This document shows, piece by piece, positions 8,207-17,300 of a stretch of 49,950 nucleotides of DNA. Position 1 is the stretch's first letter; every line of letters begins with the position of its first letter. A program made the position numbers and the translations under genes. Location of the stretch: contig CAJCHZ010000042.1 of assembly GCA_903970165.1 (NCBI GenBank), forward strand, positions 1 through 49,950. The letters are read 5' to 3'. The stretch comes from Betaproteobacteria bacterium (GTDB lineage Bacteria > Acidobacteriota > Terriglobia > Acidiferrales > UBA7541). Below the pieces are notes generated by a model. It was not told where the DNA came from and searched no databases. It worked only from the letters and a program-made list of their open reading frames with translations.

Positions 8207-9517
8207 ATGGCAAGTTCGCCCGACAAATTCTCGAGGCTCGCTGCGCTAAGACCCGCACGGCCTGCGCCATCGCGTCCAGCCGCTCTGCGCGCGCCCAATG
8301 AAGAAGACTCGCTGGCGCGGCTTATCGGCGCGGGTGTCGCAAAAAACCACTTCGGCGAGCATCTTGCTCTTCGAAACTGGTTCTCCTCCCCCGAATTTTG
8401 CGAGCCATCCGGCGTCGCGCTCGAGCTGCTGTCGCGCGGCCGCGACGAATCTCTGACGCGACGCACACGCGCCGCGCTCGAAGATACGGCCCGATGGCTC
8501 TTCCTCGACACCGAAACTACCGGTTTGGCCGGCGGCACAGGCACCTATCCTTTTCTCGTCGGCATTGCCTGGTGGGACGGCGGCGGCCTCCAGGTCGAAC
8601 AGTTCTTCATGCGCGATTTTTCCGAAGAGCATTCGGTCCTTCACGAACTGGCAGCGCGCCTCGCGGAACGACCCGTTCTCGTTACTTTCAACGGCAAATC
8701 CTTCGATTGGCCGCTTCTCGAGAATCGCTTCACCATGACGCGCGCTATCTCGGCGCCACGATTGGCCGCGCATCTCGATCTTCTCCATCCGGCGCGCGCT
8801 TTGTGGAAGCTGCGCCTCGGCTCCGTCCGTCTTGTCGAACTGGAGCGCCACGTCCTTGATGCGCCGCGTCTCGGCTGGCATCGCGAAGACGATGTCGCTT
8901 CCTCCCTCATCCCGCAATATTATTTTGACTATCTTCGCGGCGGTTCCTCGGCGCCTCTGGCTGGCGTTGTCCGCCACAATCAAATGGACTTGCGTGGACT
9001 CGCGGCGCTTTTCGGCAAGATCAACACGCTGCTGGCTTCCCAAGACGAAGATCGCGATGGAGTGGACAGCCTCGATTTATTTGGACTTTCGCGATTTCTT
9101 GAGCGCCGGGGCGATTCCGATCGCGCGCAAGCAGCTTGCACGCAAGCGCTCGACTTTGGGCTCCCCGCCGAATTCCGCCAGCGCGCACGGCGCGAGCTTG
9201 CGCTACTTGCGAAACGCCGCGGCGACCACCATGCAGCCGCCGCCCTTTGGGGCGAACTCGTTTCCGATCCGCAAGACGGCGTTTTGGCCTGCGAACAACT
9301 CGCGATTCACTATGAACGCCGCGCAAAAGACTCCGTTCGCGCCGAAGAATTCGCGCGCCTCGGCCTGGCCAAGCTGCAGCGCACACGAGCGAACTCGCGC
9401 GATCCCTACGCAGCAGCCCGGATCGCGCGCCTCTCTGAAAAATTCCTGTTTCGGATTAATCGTCTGGCGGCCAGGAAAAGGACCGCAAAAGCTGGGATCA
9501 GGAGGCTATCTCTCTAA
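8207..9517 (+). CDS. mrfB: MrfB/YprB-type DnaQ-fold exonuclease with TPR-like tail
   Basis: A 436-residue protein of the YprB/MrfB family: a DEDD (RNase H-like) exonuclease domain followed by helical repeats. The start ATG directly follows the helicase stop. Catalytic-site motifs are visible: FLDTETTGLAGGTG with D101 and E103 (Exo I), FNGKSFDWPLLENRF with D167 (Exo II), the HREDDVASSLIP segment, and VRHNQMDLRGLAALF supplying the last acidic residue (Exo III). From about residue 300 onward the sequence is alpha-helical with TPR-like spacing of Ala, Leu and Arg. In B. subtilis MrfA and MrfB act in the same mitomycin-repair pathway, so a common role is likely here. The stop interlocks with that of the convergent gene: TAA at 9515-9517 overlaps its TAG at 9514-9516. 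Confidence 0.9.
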   Translation: MASSPDKFSRLAALRPARPAPSRPAALRAPNEEDSLARLIGAGVAKNHFGEHLALRNWFSSPEFCEPSGVALELLSRGRDESLTRRTRAALEDTARWLFLDTETTGLAGGTGTYPFLVGIAWWDGGGLQVEQFFMRDFSEEHSVLHELAARLAERPVLVTFNGKSFDWPLLENRFTMTRAISAPRLAAHLDLLHPARALWKLRLGSVRLVELERHVLDAPRLGWHREDDVASSLIPQYYFDYLRGGSSAPLAGVVRHNQMDLRGLAALFGKINTLLASQDEDRDGVDSLDLFGLSRFLERRGDSDRAQAACTQALDFGLPAEFRQRARRELALLAKRRGDHHAAAALWGELVSDPQDGVLACEQLAIHYERRAKDSVRAEEFARLGLAKLQRTRANSRDPYAAARIARLSEKFLFRINRLAARKRTAKAGIRRLSL

Positions 9518-10938
9518 TCAAAAACGGGAGCAAGTTCGCGCAGTATTCGGAGAGAAGCTGCGTTCGTTTTCTGCGTTTGCTTCGCGGCAACTGCCTTGGC
9601 ACTGCCCGGCGCGGCGGGCAATCCGCTCATGTCATTGACGCTGTCAAACACAGCCCGCGTCGTACCCTCTACGGAGATACACTCCGTCGCAAAGCACCGA
9701 AGAAAAACTCCGCCGTCCGGCGTATCGAACGAAAAGAAATTAGGCGATTCTGGCGCGCTTTCCGCACCTCCATGTTTTTTCACCAACGCACCAGCATAAG
9801 CGGCAAAAAAGCGTTCCGCATGTTCTTCGCTATCCAGCTTCAAGCGCGCGATAAGCACAAGCTTCTTGGTCTTTTTCTGTTCGTAGACTGCGTAACGGTC
9901 TCCCTCCCAAGCGGCGGCCAGCGGCTTGGCTTTTTCCTCTCCTATAAACTGTTTCAGGATTTCCAGCCAGCCGAACTCGCCCATGTCGTTTTCATCCAGC
10001 TTCGTCCAGCCTTCGCCGAGCTGCTTCTCGATGGATGGCACCTTCACCTGCGCGGGAACTTTGCCCGATTTGTAGAGCGCCGGATGCATAATCTGCTGTG
10101 TGGAAAGCGGCGGCTTCGCAAAAACGGCCGAAACGCCGCTCCATCCGGCCGGCTTGAGGATAGCCTGGGAAAAAGTCAATCCGGCAAAATACGGAAAGAT
10201 CATGGAATCGCGCAGAAACGCGGGCGCTTCCTGCAGCTTGGGCGTTTTCGTCATGTCACCGGCAAACATCGAAGGATCGATCGCCGGCAAATCCTGAACC
10301 GCACGCCCCGTGCCCTTCAGCAGGTAATCGATCATGGCAGCCATGGCACTGCCTTCGAGCCAGGATTCACGTGCGAGCTCCGCATCGTCATTAGGCCGCG
10401 CCGCTTTCACCCAGTTTTCAATCTGAAAATGCTGGTCTTGCAGAGCATGGGTCAATTCGTGAGCCATGACCATGCGTTGATCATCCAAGGGAATCCAGTC
10501 CGCAATGTAAAACTCGCGCGCTTCGGGATCGTAGAGCCCGGCGATTTGCTCGGTGAGCAAATCGACCGTGAAGTTGTCCAGATCAAACCCTTTGGGTAGA
10601 AGCCCGAAGGCTTCTGCGCTACGGGCATCCGCATAACGCGCCGCGGGGTTCTTGTCCTCATTCATCTCGCTGATCACAAACGCTCGTATTTCGTCGCGGG
10701 AGCGCAAAGTCTTCTTTACGGGTGTCAACTGCTTAAGCCCTGTGATGTGGCTGACTTGCTGGAGCACTTCGTCAGCGGCTGCGGCAAAGTCGCTGGTGTC
10801 TGCCTTGGGCTGAACCGCAGCGGGCGGAGCCGCGGCCGCCTGCTGTGCGCAAAGACTGCCTCCACCGCCCAGAAACAGGACCGCCGACAGCAGACCAAAG
10901 AAAGCCCTGGCACCGTTTCGTATGGAGAGGGACATCAT
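9514..10938 (-). CDS. Exported HExxH putative zinc metallopeptidase
   Basis: A 474-residue protein with a signal peptide (hydrophobic FFGLLSAVLFLGGGG, likely cleavage after SLCA or nearby), then a Pro/Ala-rich linker and a globular domain. MAHELTHALQDQ gives a gluzincin-like zinc site with H160, E161 and H164, and ESWLEGSA offers E195 as a third ligand, as expected 31 residues downstream. The family is one of the acidobacterial exported proteins usually called hypothetical; peptidase activity has not been shown. The C-terminal half (about 330-430) looks like a beta-rich sensory or inhibitor-like domain (YAVYEQKKTKKLVLIARL). It starts MMSLS, so either of two adjacent ATGs may be used. It is convergent with and overlaps the mrfB-like gene by four bases. 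Confidence 0.75.
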   Translation of the reverse strand: MMSLSIRNGARAFFGLLSAVLFLGGGGSLCAQQAAAAPPAAVQPKADTSDFAAAADEVLQQVSHITGLKQLTPVKKTLRSRDEIRAFVISEMNEDKNPAARYADARSAEAFGLLPKGFDLDNFTVDLLTEQIAGLYDPEAREFYIADWIPLDDQRMVMAHELTHALQDQHFQIENWVKAARPNDDAELARESWLEGSAMAAMIDYLLKGTGRAVQDLPAIDPSMFAGDMTKTPKLQEAPAFLRDSMIFPYFAGLTFSQAILKPAGWSGVSAVFAKPPLSTQQIMHPALYKSGKVPAQVKVPSIEKQLGEGWTKLDENDMGEFGWLEILKQFIGEEKAKPLAAAWEGDRYAVYEQKKTKKLVLIARLKLDSEEHAERFFAAYAGALVKKHGGAESAPESPNFFSFDTPDGGVFLRCFATECISVEGTTRAVFDSVNDMSGLPAAPGSAKAVAAKQTQKTNAASLRILRELAPVFD

Positions 10939-11181
10939 TCAAGCAGAATAGCAGATGCGGCTGAGGGAAAATCGCGCAGGAGGAAAGCGTTGACGCCAGT
11001 TAGGAAACGTGGGATTTCAGCCAGGGTTGCGGGGGTCGCAGAAGCCGTTTGTGCCGCGCAAACAATTAAAAAGAATGAAGATAGCTATTTGCCGAGGATC
11101 GCAGGGCTGTCCGTAGAACTCACTATAAATTTGCAACAGTAAATCCACAGAATAATTTCACTGGAAACCTGTTCCGAATGC

Positions 11182-11208
11182 TTAACAGAATGGTAACTCT
11201 GGTATACT
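11182..11208 (+). promoter_or_regulatory. Predicted extended -10 promoter of the XRE/S24 regulator
   Basis: TTAACA (11182-11187) and TGGTATACT (11200-11208, extended -10) with a short 15-base spacer lie about 40 bases before the regulator's ATG. The 307-base gap 10939-11245 between divergent genes contains no other gene that I can support. The regulator may bind here itself, but no clear operator palindrome is visible. Confidence 0.5.
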
Positions 11209-11245
11209 TTCCGCTTCAGGTCCAACTCTTCCCCCCGAGGAAAGT

Positions 11246-12046
11246 ATGCTCCCCGGACTTCGTCTACGGCAAGCCCGTGAACGACTTGGTCTCACTTATC
11301 GAGATGTAGAACGAGCTAGTTTTGAGTTGGCAGCGCGTCGCGGGCGTCCAGAGCTCGTTCTACATATTAGCCGCCTGGCCGATATTGAAAACCGGGGCGT
11401 CGTTCCTGGCCTTCACAAGCTTTATACGCTCGCGGTCGTCTATCATTTAAATCCCCTCGATATTTTTCGCTGGTACGACGTGCCCATCGAAGACTGCTTT
11501 CCCGACGGCGAAGCTTTTCATGCTCCGCAGACCCATCTGGCAGCGCCACCCGTGTCGCTGCGAACGCCGCTGCGCTTCGACCCGGCGTTCGATCCGAAGC
11601 GGACGGAGTTGCTGTCCCGCATGGTTGAGAAGTGGGGAAAGCTGGAGGGTGTGCTGGGGAACGGAAATGCCCGGCATCGGTATGGATATGTTGGCTTACA
11701 GGACCGGCGCATGGTACCGATCCTGCGCCCCGGCAGCGTGGTCATGGTGGATATCACCGTGCGCCGCATTGAAGACGACAACTGGGCCAACGAGTATGAT
11801 CGCCCCATGTATTTTGTGGAACTTCGGGATGGTTACCGCTGCGGATGGTTTCAACAGGATGGCACTCGCCTGCTGATGCAACCTCATCCACTGTCGCGAT
11901 GTGTGCCGGAATCCTGGCGTCTTCCCGAAGAAGCAGAGGTAGTTGGCCGCGTGGTGGGAATCGTCACTCGGCTAAACGAGCCGTGGAACAGTCTGCCTGG
12001 AGAATTTCCAGCAGCGCGCGGAGATTCGAGCAGAAAAGTTCCTTGA
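11246..12046 (+). CDS. XRE-type regulator with S24/LexA-like C-terminal domain
   Basis: A 266-residue DNA-binding protein. Residues about 5-75 form a Cro/C1-type helix-turn-helix (RLRQARERLGLTYRDVERAS, then SRLADIENRG and LYTLAVVYHLNP). Residues about 145-245 resemble the S24 peptidase fold of LexA/CI repressors: MVPILRPGSVVMVD matches the strand-turn after the catalytic serine. The serine expected just before this methionine is replaced (DRRM), and no catalytic lysine is obvious, so self-cleavage is unlikely; the domain may sense a ligand or mediate dimerisation. The ATG at 11246 follows CGAGGAAAG. The 3' end overlaps the convergent 147-residue gene by 83 bases, so expression of one may interfere with the other. 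The target genes are unknown; the neighbouring peptide gene is a candidate. Confidence 0.8.
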   Translation: MLPGLRLRQARERLGLTYRDVERASFELAARRGRPELVLHISRLADIENRGVVPGLHKLYTLAVVYHLNPLDIFRWYDVPIEDCFPDGEAFHAPQTHLAAPPVSLRTPLRFDPAFDPKRTELLSRMVEKWGKLEGVLGNGNARHRYGYVGLQDRRMVPILRPGSVVMVDITVRRIEDDNWANEYDRPMYFVELRDGYRCGWFQQDGTRLLMQPHPLSRCVPESWRLPEEAEVVGRVVGIVTRLNEPWNSLPGEFPAARGDSSRKVP

Positions 12047-12407
12047 GATAGCTGGGGGCGCTTTCGGGCATAAGGACCCGGTAGGCCTCCATGCGGCGCC
12101 AGTGCGCCACCGCGGTGCAAACCCCGCCGGGCATTTGTTCCAGACAAACCTTCAAATCGGTTTCCTGCTGTTCAAGCGCGGTTTCCAGGATCCGCTCGAA
12201 CACTTGCTCGTGGCAGAGCTGCAGCGATTGCTGAACGGCTTCGTCCGGATACATGGCGGCCAAGCCGGCATGCTCATATTTTCCACTGGAGAGATCGCGC
12301 AAAGACGCCATGTACGCGAGCCTGGCAAACTCGCTCGGGATTCCCGCCAATGTGGTCAACGTGAAGTCCTGGATGATACGGCGGTTCTGTTGGAGCTGCG
12401 TGAACAT
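11964..12407 (-). CDS. Uncharacterised 147-residue helical protein
   Basis: I do not recognise a family. The protein starts MFTQLQQNRRIIQDFTLTT and is mostly alpha-helical, with RDLSSGKYEHAGLAAMYPD, several conserved-looking glutamate/glutamine helices (HEQVFERILETALEQQETD) and C-terminal CSNLRALLEIL. No signal peptide or TM segment is seen. ATG at 12407 is preferred; an in-frame TTG at 12503 would run into the Shine-Dalgarno region of the divergent peptide gene and adds residues with no domain character. It overlaps the end of the XRE regulator gene by 83 bases and is divergent from the repeat-peptide gene with about 100 bases between starts, so the two probably share a control region. Helical content fits a small effector-binding or scaffold protein, but this is only a guess. 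Confidence 0.7.
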   Translation of the reverse strand: MFTQLQQNRRIIQDFTLTTLAGIPSEFARLAYMASLRDLSSGKYEHAGLAAMYPDEAVQQSLQLCHEQVFERILETALEQQETDLKVCLEQMPGGVCTAVAHWRRMEAYRVLMPESAPSYLKELFCSNLRALLEILQADCSTARLAE

Positions 12408-12508
12408 TTGGCCCGTTTGCCCTGTTCCGAAGACGGAACGTTTTAAGCCGGCGCACCTCAGTGTATGGGTTTTTCCTGATAGTTGGACCCAGGAGGGGTT
12501 CAACCATC

Positions 12509-12778
12509 ATGAAAAATATCTCGGTTCGCCTTGCATTTCTCGTTTTAGCAGTTTTGATCGTACTCCCGGTCGTAAGCAGCGTCAACAACATACTTAGCAA
12601 CAAAGTACCTAACTCTTTATGCTTGGCTGCCAGCGGATCGCCGCTGCCGCAACCAGCGCCGCCCGTCACGCTCAGGGCTAGTGGATCTCCGCTTCCACAG
12701 CCAACACCACCTGTCGTCATTCTCAGCGCCAGCGGTTCGCCTCTTCCACAACCGACACCGCCTGTGCTGGTAGCATAA
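12509..12778 (+). CDS. Small exported protein with three tandem ASGSPLPQPxPPV repeats
   Basis: An 89-residue protein not belonging to any family I know. Residues 1-23 form an export signal or membrane anchor (MKNISVRLAFLVLAVLIVLP, charged N-region and long hydrophobic core), followed by a short spacer (about 24-40). The rest is three copies of ASGSPLPQP(A/T)PPV separated by three- or four-residue linkers TLR and VILS, ending LVA. ATG at 12509 is preceded by AGGAGGGG at 12491. Across the 13-residue core, repeats 2 and 3 differ by nine synonymous codons and no amino acid, and repeat 1 differs from the others by seven or eight synonymous codons and one substitution (A for T). That pattern suggests selection on the peptide itself. 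It may be a multicopy precursor of a secreted peptide, or a proline-rich cell-wall or adhesion segment. A strong hairpin follows at 12796. Confidence 0.75.
   Translation: MKNISVRLAFLVLAVLIVLPVVSSVNNILSNKVPNSLCLAASGSPLPQPAPPVTLRASGSPLPQPTPPVVILSASGSPLPQPTPPVLVA
12629..12775 (+). repeat. Three 48-51 bp coding repeats
   Basis: Units at 12629-12676, 12677-12727 and 12728-12775 each encode ASGSPLPQPxPPV plus a linker. At DNA level they are clearly diverged at third codon positions while the encoded peptide is nearly constant. This is unlike a recent slippage array and argues that the array is old and maintained. Confidence 0.9.
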
Positions 12779-12795
12779 AACTAAGGCCCCGGCGC

Positions 12796-12831
12796 CTCCG
12801 CGATTTGCCCTCGTAAGGGCGAATCGCGGAG
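12796..12831 (+). terminator. Strong hairpin after the peptide gene
   Basis: Sixteen-base arms CTCCGCGATTTGCCCT and AGGGCGAATCGCGGAG with a four-base CGTA loop and one G-T wobble, starting 17 bases after the stop codon. The tail AATTTCTCT is only moderately T-rich. It is likely a transcript end or mRNA-stabilising structure for the small peptide gene. The remaining bases up to 13000 show no gene; TGCTAGTAT near 12986-12994 could be an extended -10 for the next gene. Confidence 0.65.
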
Positions 12832-13000
12832 AATTTCTCTAATGTGAACAAGACCCGCTCTCAAACGGTGAGGTGGGATGCTCTTGGTGGGAGATTTCCG
12901 GTTCAAAGAGGAGAAAGCTAGTTACAGTACCATCTGTCTATAACTATTGTTGCCAGTAATTGTTTATCTGCCAGTTAAGACATGCTAGTATCGAGCTGCG

Positions 13001-13801
13001 ATGAGCAGCCTTGGCCTTCCTCTCCAGGTTCTTGTCTTGTGGGGCTGCAGCTCCCTTGTTCAGCTGGTCGTGTTGGTGCTTCTGTTTAAAGAGGGGAGTT
13101 TCCGCAAATTATCCTTATTTACGGCCTACACCGCACTTAACATCTGCCAGGCCGGTTTCCTCCTATTTATTTATAAGCATTATGGATTTGGTCCGAGAAC
13201 CACGGAAATGGCGTGGTTCTCTCAAACCATAACGCTCGTAGCGCAGGGCTTTGCCGCAAAAGAAATTCTTCGAGTCGTGCTGCGGCCATACCAAGGGATT
13301 TGGGGACTTGCCTGGCGTCTTTTGATCTTCACCGCGACCGTGGTAATTATTCTCGAGGCCAAAATAACTTATCCAAGCTGGAGCTGGGCCAAATGGTTCG
13401 ATTTAAATGTCTCCTATAACTGGACTTTCGCGATTGCTATGCTGGCCTGCCTGCTGCTTATCCGGTATTACTCGATTCCTGTGCCCAAGGCGTACAAAAT
13501 AATTCTGATCGGCTTCTGCTTTTGCTCCTGTGCGGACCTTGTGATCAACGAGGGTTTTCTACCTATTTTCTATTTACCCGGTAACGAGAATCTCTGGCAA
13601 TCCGCAACGCTTCTCTCGTTTATTGTCGTGCTGTTGCTCTGGGCGGTTGCCCTGTGGAAACCCTTGCCTGCCGAGAACCCGCGGCTCTCTCTGCCGTCGA
13701 ATGACGCTTATCAGCGGCTTTCTCCCGAAATTAATGATCGCTTGCGATTGCTGAACGAAAAGCTACAGCGGCTTTGGAAACGGGAGGCACGTTCGAATTG
13801 A
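13001..13801 (+). CDS. Seven-TM membrane protein of unknown function
   Basis: A 266-residue integral membrane protein with about seven hydrophobic segments (roughly 8-30, 37-56, 70-88, 103-120, 136-154, 163-182, 198-218) and a cytoplasmic tail SPEINDRLRLLNEKLQRLW that looks like a short coiled coil. No known catalytic motif is seen. The topology resembles the 7TM input modules of sensor proteins, and the same kind of hydrophobic array begins the sensor kinase at 14350-17865. The ATG at 13001 lies only a few bases after a possible -10 element, so the mRNA may be almost leaderless. The stop TGA overlaps a TTG that probably starts the following gene, implying coupling. A role as receptor or scaffold for a signal is an inference. 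Confidence 0.7.
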   Translation: MSSLGLPLQVLVLWGCSSLVQLVVLVLLFKEGSFRKLSLFTAYTALNICQAGFLLFIYKHYGFGPRTTEMAWFSQTITLVAQGFAAKEILRVVLRPYQGIWGLAWRLLIFTATVVIILEAKITYPSWSWAKWFDLNVSYNWTFAIAMLACLLLIRYYSIPVPKAYKIILIGFCFCSCADLVINEGFLPIFYLPGNENLWQSATLLSFIVVLLLWAVALWKPLPAENPRLSLPSNDAYQRLSPEINDRLRLLNEKLQRLWKREARSN

Positions 13802-14343
13802 ATCCCTCTCTTTTGCTTTTCGCAGGCAGTCTGGCGGCGGTACTGATTTTCCTCGTGTGGTTGTTGCGCGATCCGCGGAACACCGCGACGCGCGCCACGG
13901 ATCCCCTGGCGGCGGAGGAATTGGAACGTCGCCACGTCACCTATTTTCCGCAGGTGCTGCGCGCGCTCGCGGCTGAAGATATCGCTTATTTGGCCTCTCG
14001 ATGTGCGGGGGATCTGAGCAGCAGCGTGCGCAAAGAGCGCCGCAAGATTGTGCTGGCCTACCTGGCGTTCCTGCGCAACGATTTTCTGAAATTATGGCAG
14101 ATGGCCAACGTGATTGCGAAGATGTCACAAAAGGTCGGAGCGGCCCAAGAAATAGAACGCTTTCGCCTGATTTTGGTTTTCTATGCGCGGTATGAGCTGA
14201 TCCGCTTCAAATTCCAGTTTGGGTTTACGCCAGTTCCTGAGCTGGGTTCTCTCAGCGATTTCGTCGGCAGCCTGGCGCTGCGGCTGGATATTGCGATGAA
14301 GGAGCTCAGCGAACGCGCCGCGCTAACCTCCAGCCAGGCTTAG
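13798..14343 (+). CDS. Membrane-anchored protein of unknown function, coupled to the 7-TM gene
   Basis: A 181-residue protein with one N-terminal TM segment (SLLLFAGSLAAVLIFLVWLL) and a helical cytoplasmic domain with many charged residues (SSVRKERRKIVLAYLAFLRNDFLKLW). No family is recognised. The start is taken as TTG at 13798 because GGGAGG lies ten bases upstream and the codon overlaps the TGA of the 7-TM gene (TTGA), a typical translational-coupling arrangement; an earlier TTG at 13774 has no such site. The gene ends six bases before the stop of the convergent sensor kinase. Coupling suggests the two membrane proteins act together. Function cannot be assigned. Confidence 0.7.
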   Translation: MNPSLLLFAGSLAAVLIFLVWLLRDPRNTATRATDPLAAEELERRHVTYFPQVLRALAAEDIAYLASRCAGDLSSSVRKERRKIVLAYLAFLRNDFLKLWQMANVIAKMSQKVGAAQEIERFRLILVFYARYELIRFKFQFGFTPVPELGSLSDFVGSLALRLDIAMKELSERAALTSSQA

Positions 14344-14349
14344 TTCGGT

Positions 14350-17300
14350 TCAGCGCTGAACGGGCGCGACCTGAACACTCCCTAGAACGTTGTCCACGGC
14401 AGCCAGCAGTTCGGCAGCCTTAAAAGGCTTCTGGAGAGTGAGGTCGCCGTGGCTGGGCGGTTCACTGACAGGCCGTCCAACCAGGCTGACGCCTCTCATC
14501 CACACACAACGCTTTGCCATCGCCGGCCTGTGGGCCGTAACCCAGTCGTGCAAGATGTTAAGCCCTCCGCTACCGGCAAGCTCCAAATCCGCTACGAGCA
14601 AATCAAACTCGTTCTTTTCCAGACACGCAATTGCATCCCCTGCGCTCCTCGCTGTTTCCACTCTGTGATCGCGGCCGCGCAAGAGCGTACCGATCGCTTC
14701 CAGCACAGAGTCGTCCTGATCCATCAGCAGAATGCGCGCTTCCCTGCCAGGCTCCGCCAACTGCTCGGGACCGGAAGCCTTCGCCGCCTTTATAGGTTGA
14801 TAAGGAATTTCGATCGTAAACGAGGCCCCTCGCGAAGGCAAATTGCGCACCTGGATGGACCCGCCGTGTTCCGTGATAATGCCATAGCAAATGCTAAGTC
14901 CCAGCCCGGTTCCCTTGCCGACAGGTTTGGTCGTATAAAACGGATCGAAAACCCTCGATGCGTCTTTCACACCTGGGCCGCTGTCCGTGAACTCAATAAA
15001 CAGCCTGTCGCCTCTTGCACCCGTTTTGACCCACAAATCTCCTTCGCTGGACTGCTCTAGCATGGCGTCCACGGCGTTGTTCACCATGTTCAGAAATACT
15101 TGCTGCAACTGGTGCGGATCGGCGGAGGTATAGGGCAGGTCGCCTGCCAGCTCAAGATGCACTCGGATATGATTCATGCGCAGGTCGTAATCGCGCAGCG
15201 CAAGGGTTTCTTCCAAAATCAGATTAAGCTGAACGGGCACGCGCTCCGGTTTGTGCTGCCGCGCAAAGCTCAGCAAGTTCTGCACGATGCGATGCGTCCG
15301 CTGCGCCTGTTTGTAAAGCTTGTCTGCGTATTCGATTCCCTGCGGCCCCATCTGCCCGCTGGACGTAAGCAACTGGCTGTAGCCCAGAATAGCTGTCAGC
15401 GGGTTATTCAACTCGTGCGCCACGCCCGAGATCAGTTGCCCCACCGCCGCCATCTTCTCGCTGTGCAGAAGCTGCTCCTGCGTTCGTCGCAGGTTTTCGT
15501 AGGCCTGACGGGCTTCCTCGTAAAGTGTCGTGCGCTCGATCGCACTCGAAAGCTGACTGCCCACGGCGATCAGCAGATTAATATCGGCGGGCGAGAATTC
15601 CTTGGGCGTACGACTGCCGACCGATAGGCCGCCAATGACGCGGTCCTTCGACCACAGAACCACAATGTAGGCCGACATCAGCTCTTCTTTTCGCTGAGCC
15701 TCCTTGAAGACGGATGGCAGCGGCAATCCCTGCACCGAAAGAAATGTCGCGTGCGCCGACCGGATATGCTGCAACAGTTCGGGCTTCACGCCGACTTCGG
15801 GAAAATTTCTCGCGTACTCGGATCTATGACCGACGGCCGCAACCCGCCGAATCTTTGACCCCGTGGCGTCGAACAAGTACAGCGCGCAGGCGTCCAGGCT
15901 GAACAGCTCGGCCATCTGCCGCAGCGTTCGATGCAGCGAATCGCTCAAATCCATGGATTCGGACAGCGTCTGCCCAATGGAATTCAAAACCAGCAGTTCG
16001 CGGTTTCGACGGCGAATTTCCTGCTCGGCTCTTTTGCGTTCCGTGATATCCAGCAGAAAGCCCTGGTACGCTGTGACGTTTCCAGCCGGATCCTTCACGG
16101 CGATGGACGATTCCAGCACGGTGCGTACTTCGCCGTCCTTGCGCTTCATCTCGAATTCGAAGTCCGCCACCGAACTATGTTCCTGCAACAACTTCTTGAG
16201 CCGCTCCCGGTCTCCCGGATTGACAAACATGGTTGCGGGAATGTCCGCCGCTAACAGCTCTTCCCGCGTCTCATAACCCGCCATGCGCATCATCGCGTCA
16301 TTGAAGTCCAGAAACCGTCCCTGCGGCGTGGAAATAAAAACGCCTTCTTGAACGCTCGAAACGAGCGTTCGGTATTTTTCTTCCGCGCGTTTGCGCTCCG
16401 TAATGTCCTTCAGGACATGCACCGTCCCCAGCTGGTTTCCCGCCGGATCGGTAAAAGTGGAGTTCGAAGCAAGAAAGTATCCTTGCAGCCATGGATCCCG
16501 CTCATCGCCTTCGCCTGCGGCGCCTTCGCAATAAGGGCACATCCCATACGTTCGGTTTTTCCGCGCAAGCAAGTCCGTGACCGAGCGGCCAACCAGGGCG
16601 TTGGAGTCCCGGCCAAGCAAATGTCCCAGACGCAGGTTGCACCGCAGAATCCGCCCTTGCTGGTCGTGCACCAGAATCGGATCGCCGATGGAATCAAATG
16701 TATAAGCCCACTGCTGCTGAACGGTCGCCACCTGTTCGAACAACCTCACGTTTTGCAGCGTCAGCCCCAGCAAATTACTGATGTTCAGCAGGTAGGAAAT
16801 CTCGTCGGCTTGAAAGTGCTCGCTTCGCGTCGAACCTATCGCGATAATCCCGAGCGGTCCATCCTTGCCGGGCAGCGCCATGGTAATGACGTTGCCGATT
16901 CCACTCTCGCCCATGCGCGCGCGCACGGTGGGGTCGGGCTCGTCTTCCATGCGCAGGAATTCGCAGTCTCGGTGCAACACCTGCTGCGACCACGGTTCCT
17001 TCGCCGCCAGCTTCGCGTATTTCTGCAAATATTCTTGCTGGAAACCCACCGAAGCGTGCACCACGAGCTGCGCCTTATCTCCATCGCCCTCCAGGAGCCG
17101 CACCAGTCCGTGCGTCGCTCCAAGGCTTTGCACCAGATGGATGAGCACGCGGTCCAGCACATCCTGCACAGACAAAGTTTGCGTGCTGGCCGTCGTCAAC
17201 AATGTCAGCCGCCGGAGCTTTTCGTTCAGCTCGACAGTTCGCGAGCGGGCTCCTTCCAAAACCACTACCACCATGGCGATGCCCAGCGCCACTCCCAGCA

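Noticed and set aside
9577..10599. 340-codon plus-strand frame opposite the HExxH protein
   Set aside because: The minus strand reading has a signal peptide and zinc motif with plausible codon use; the plus frame matches nothing recognisable.
12629..12775. Considered as a CRISPR-like or slippage repeat
   Set aside because: The three units are coding, have no unique spacers of equal length, and diverge at third codon positions; they are protein repeats.
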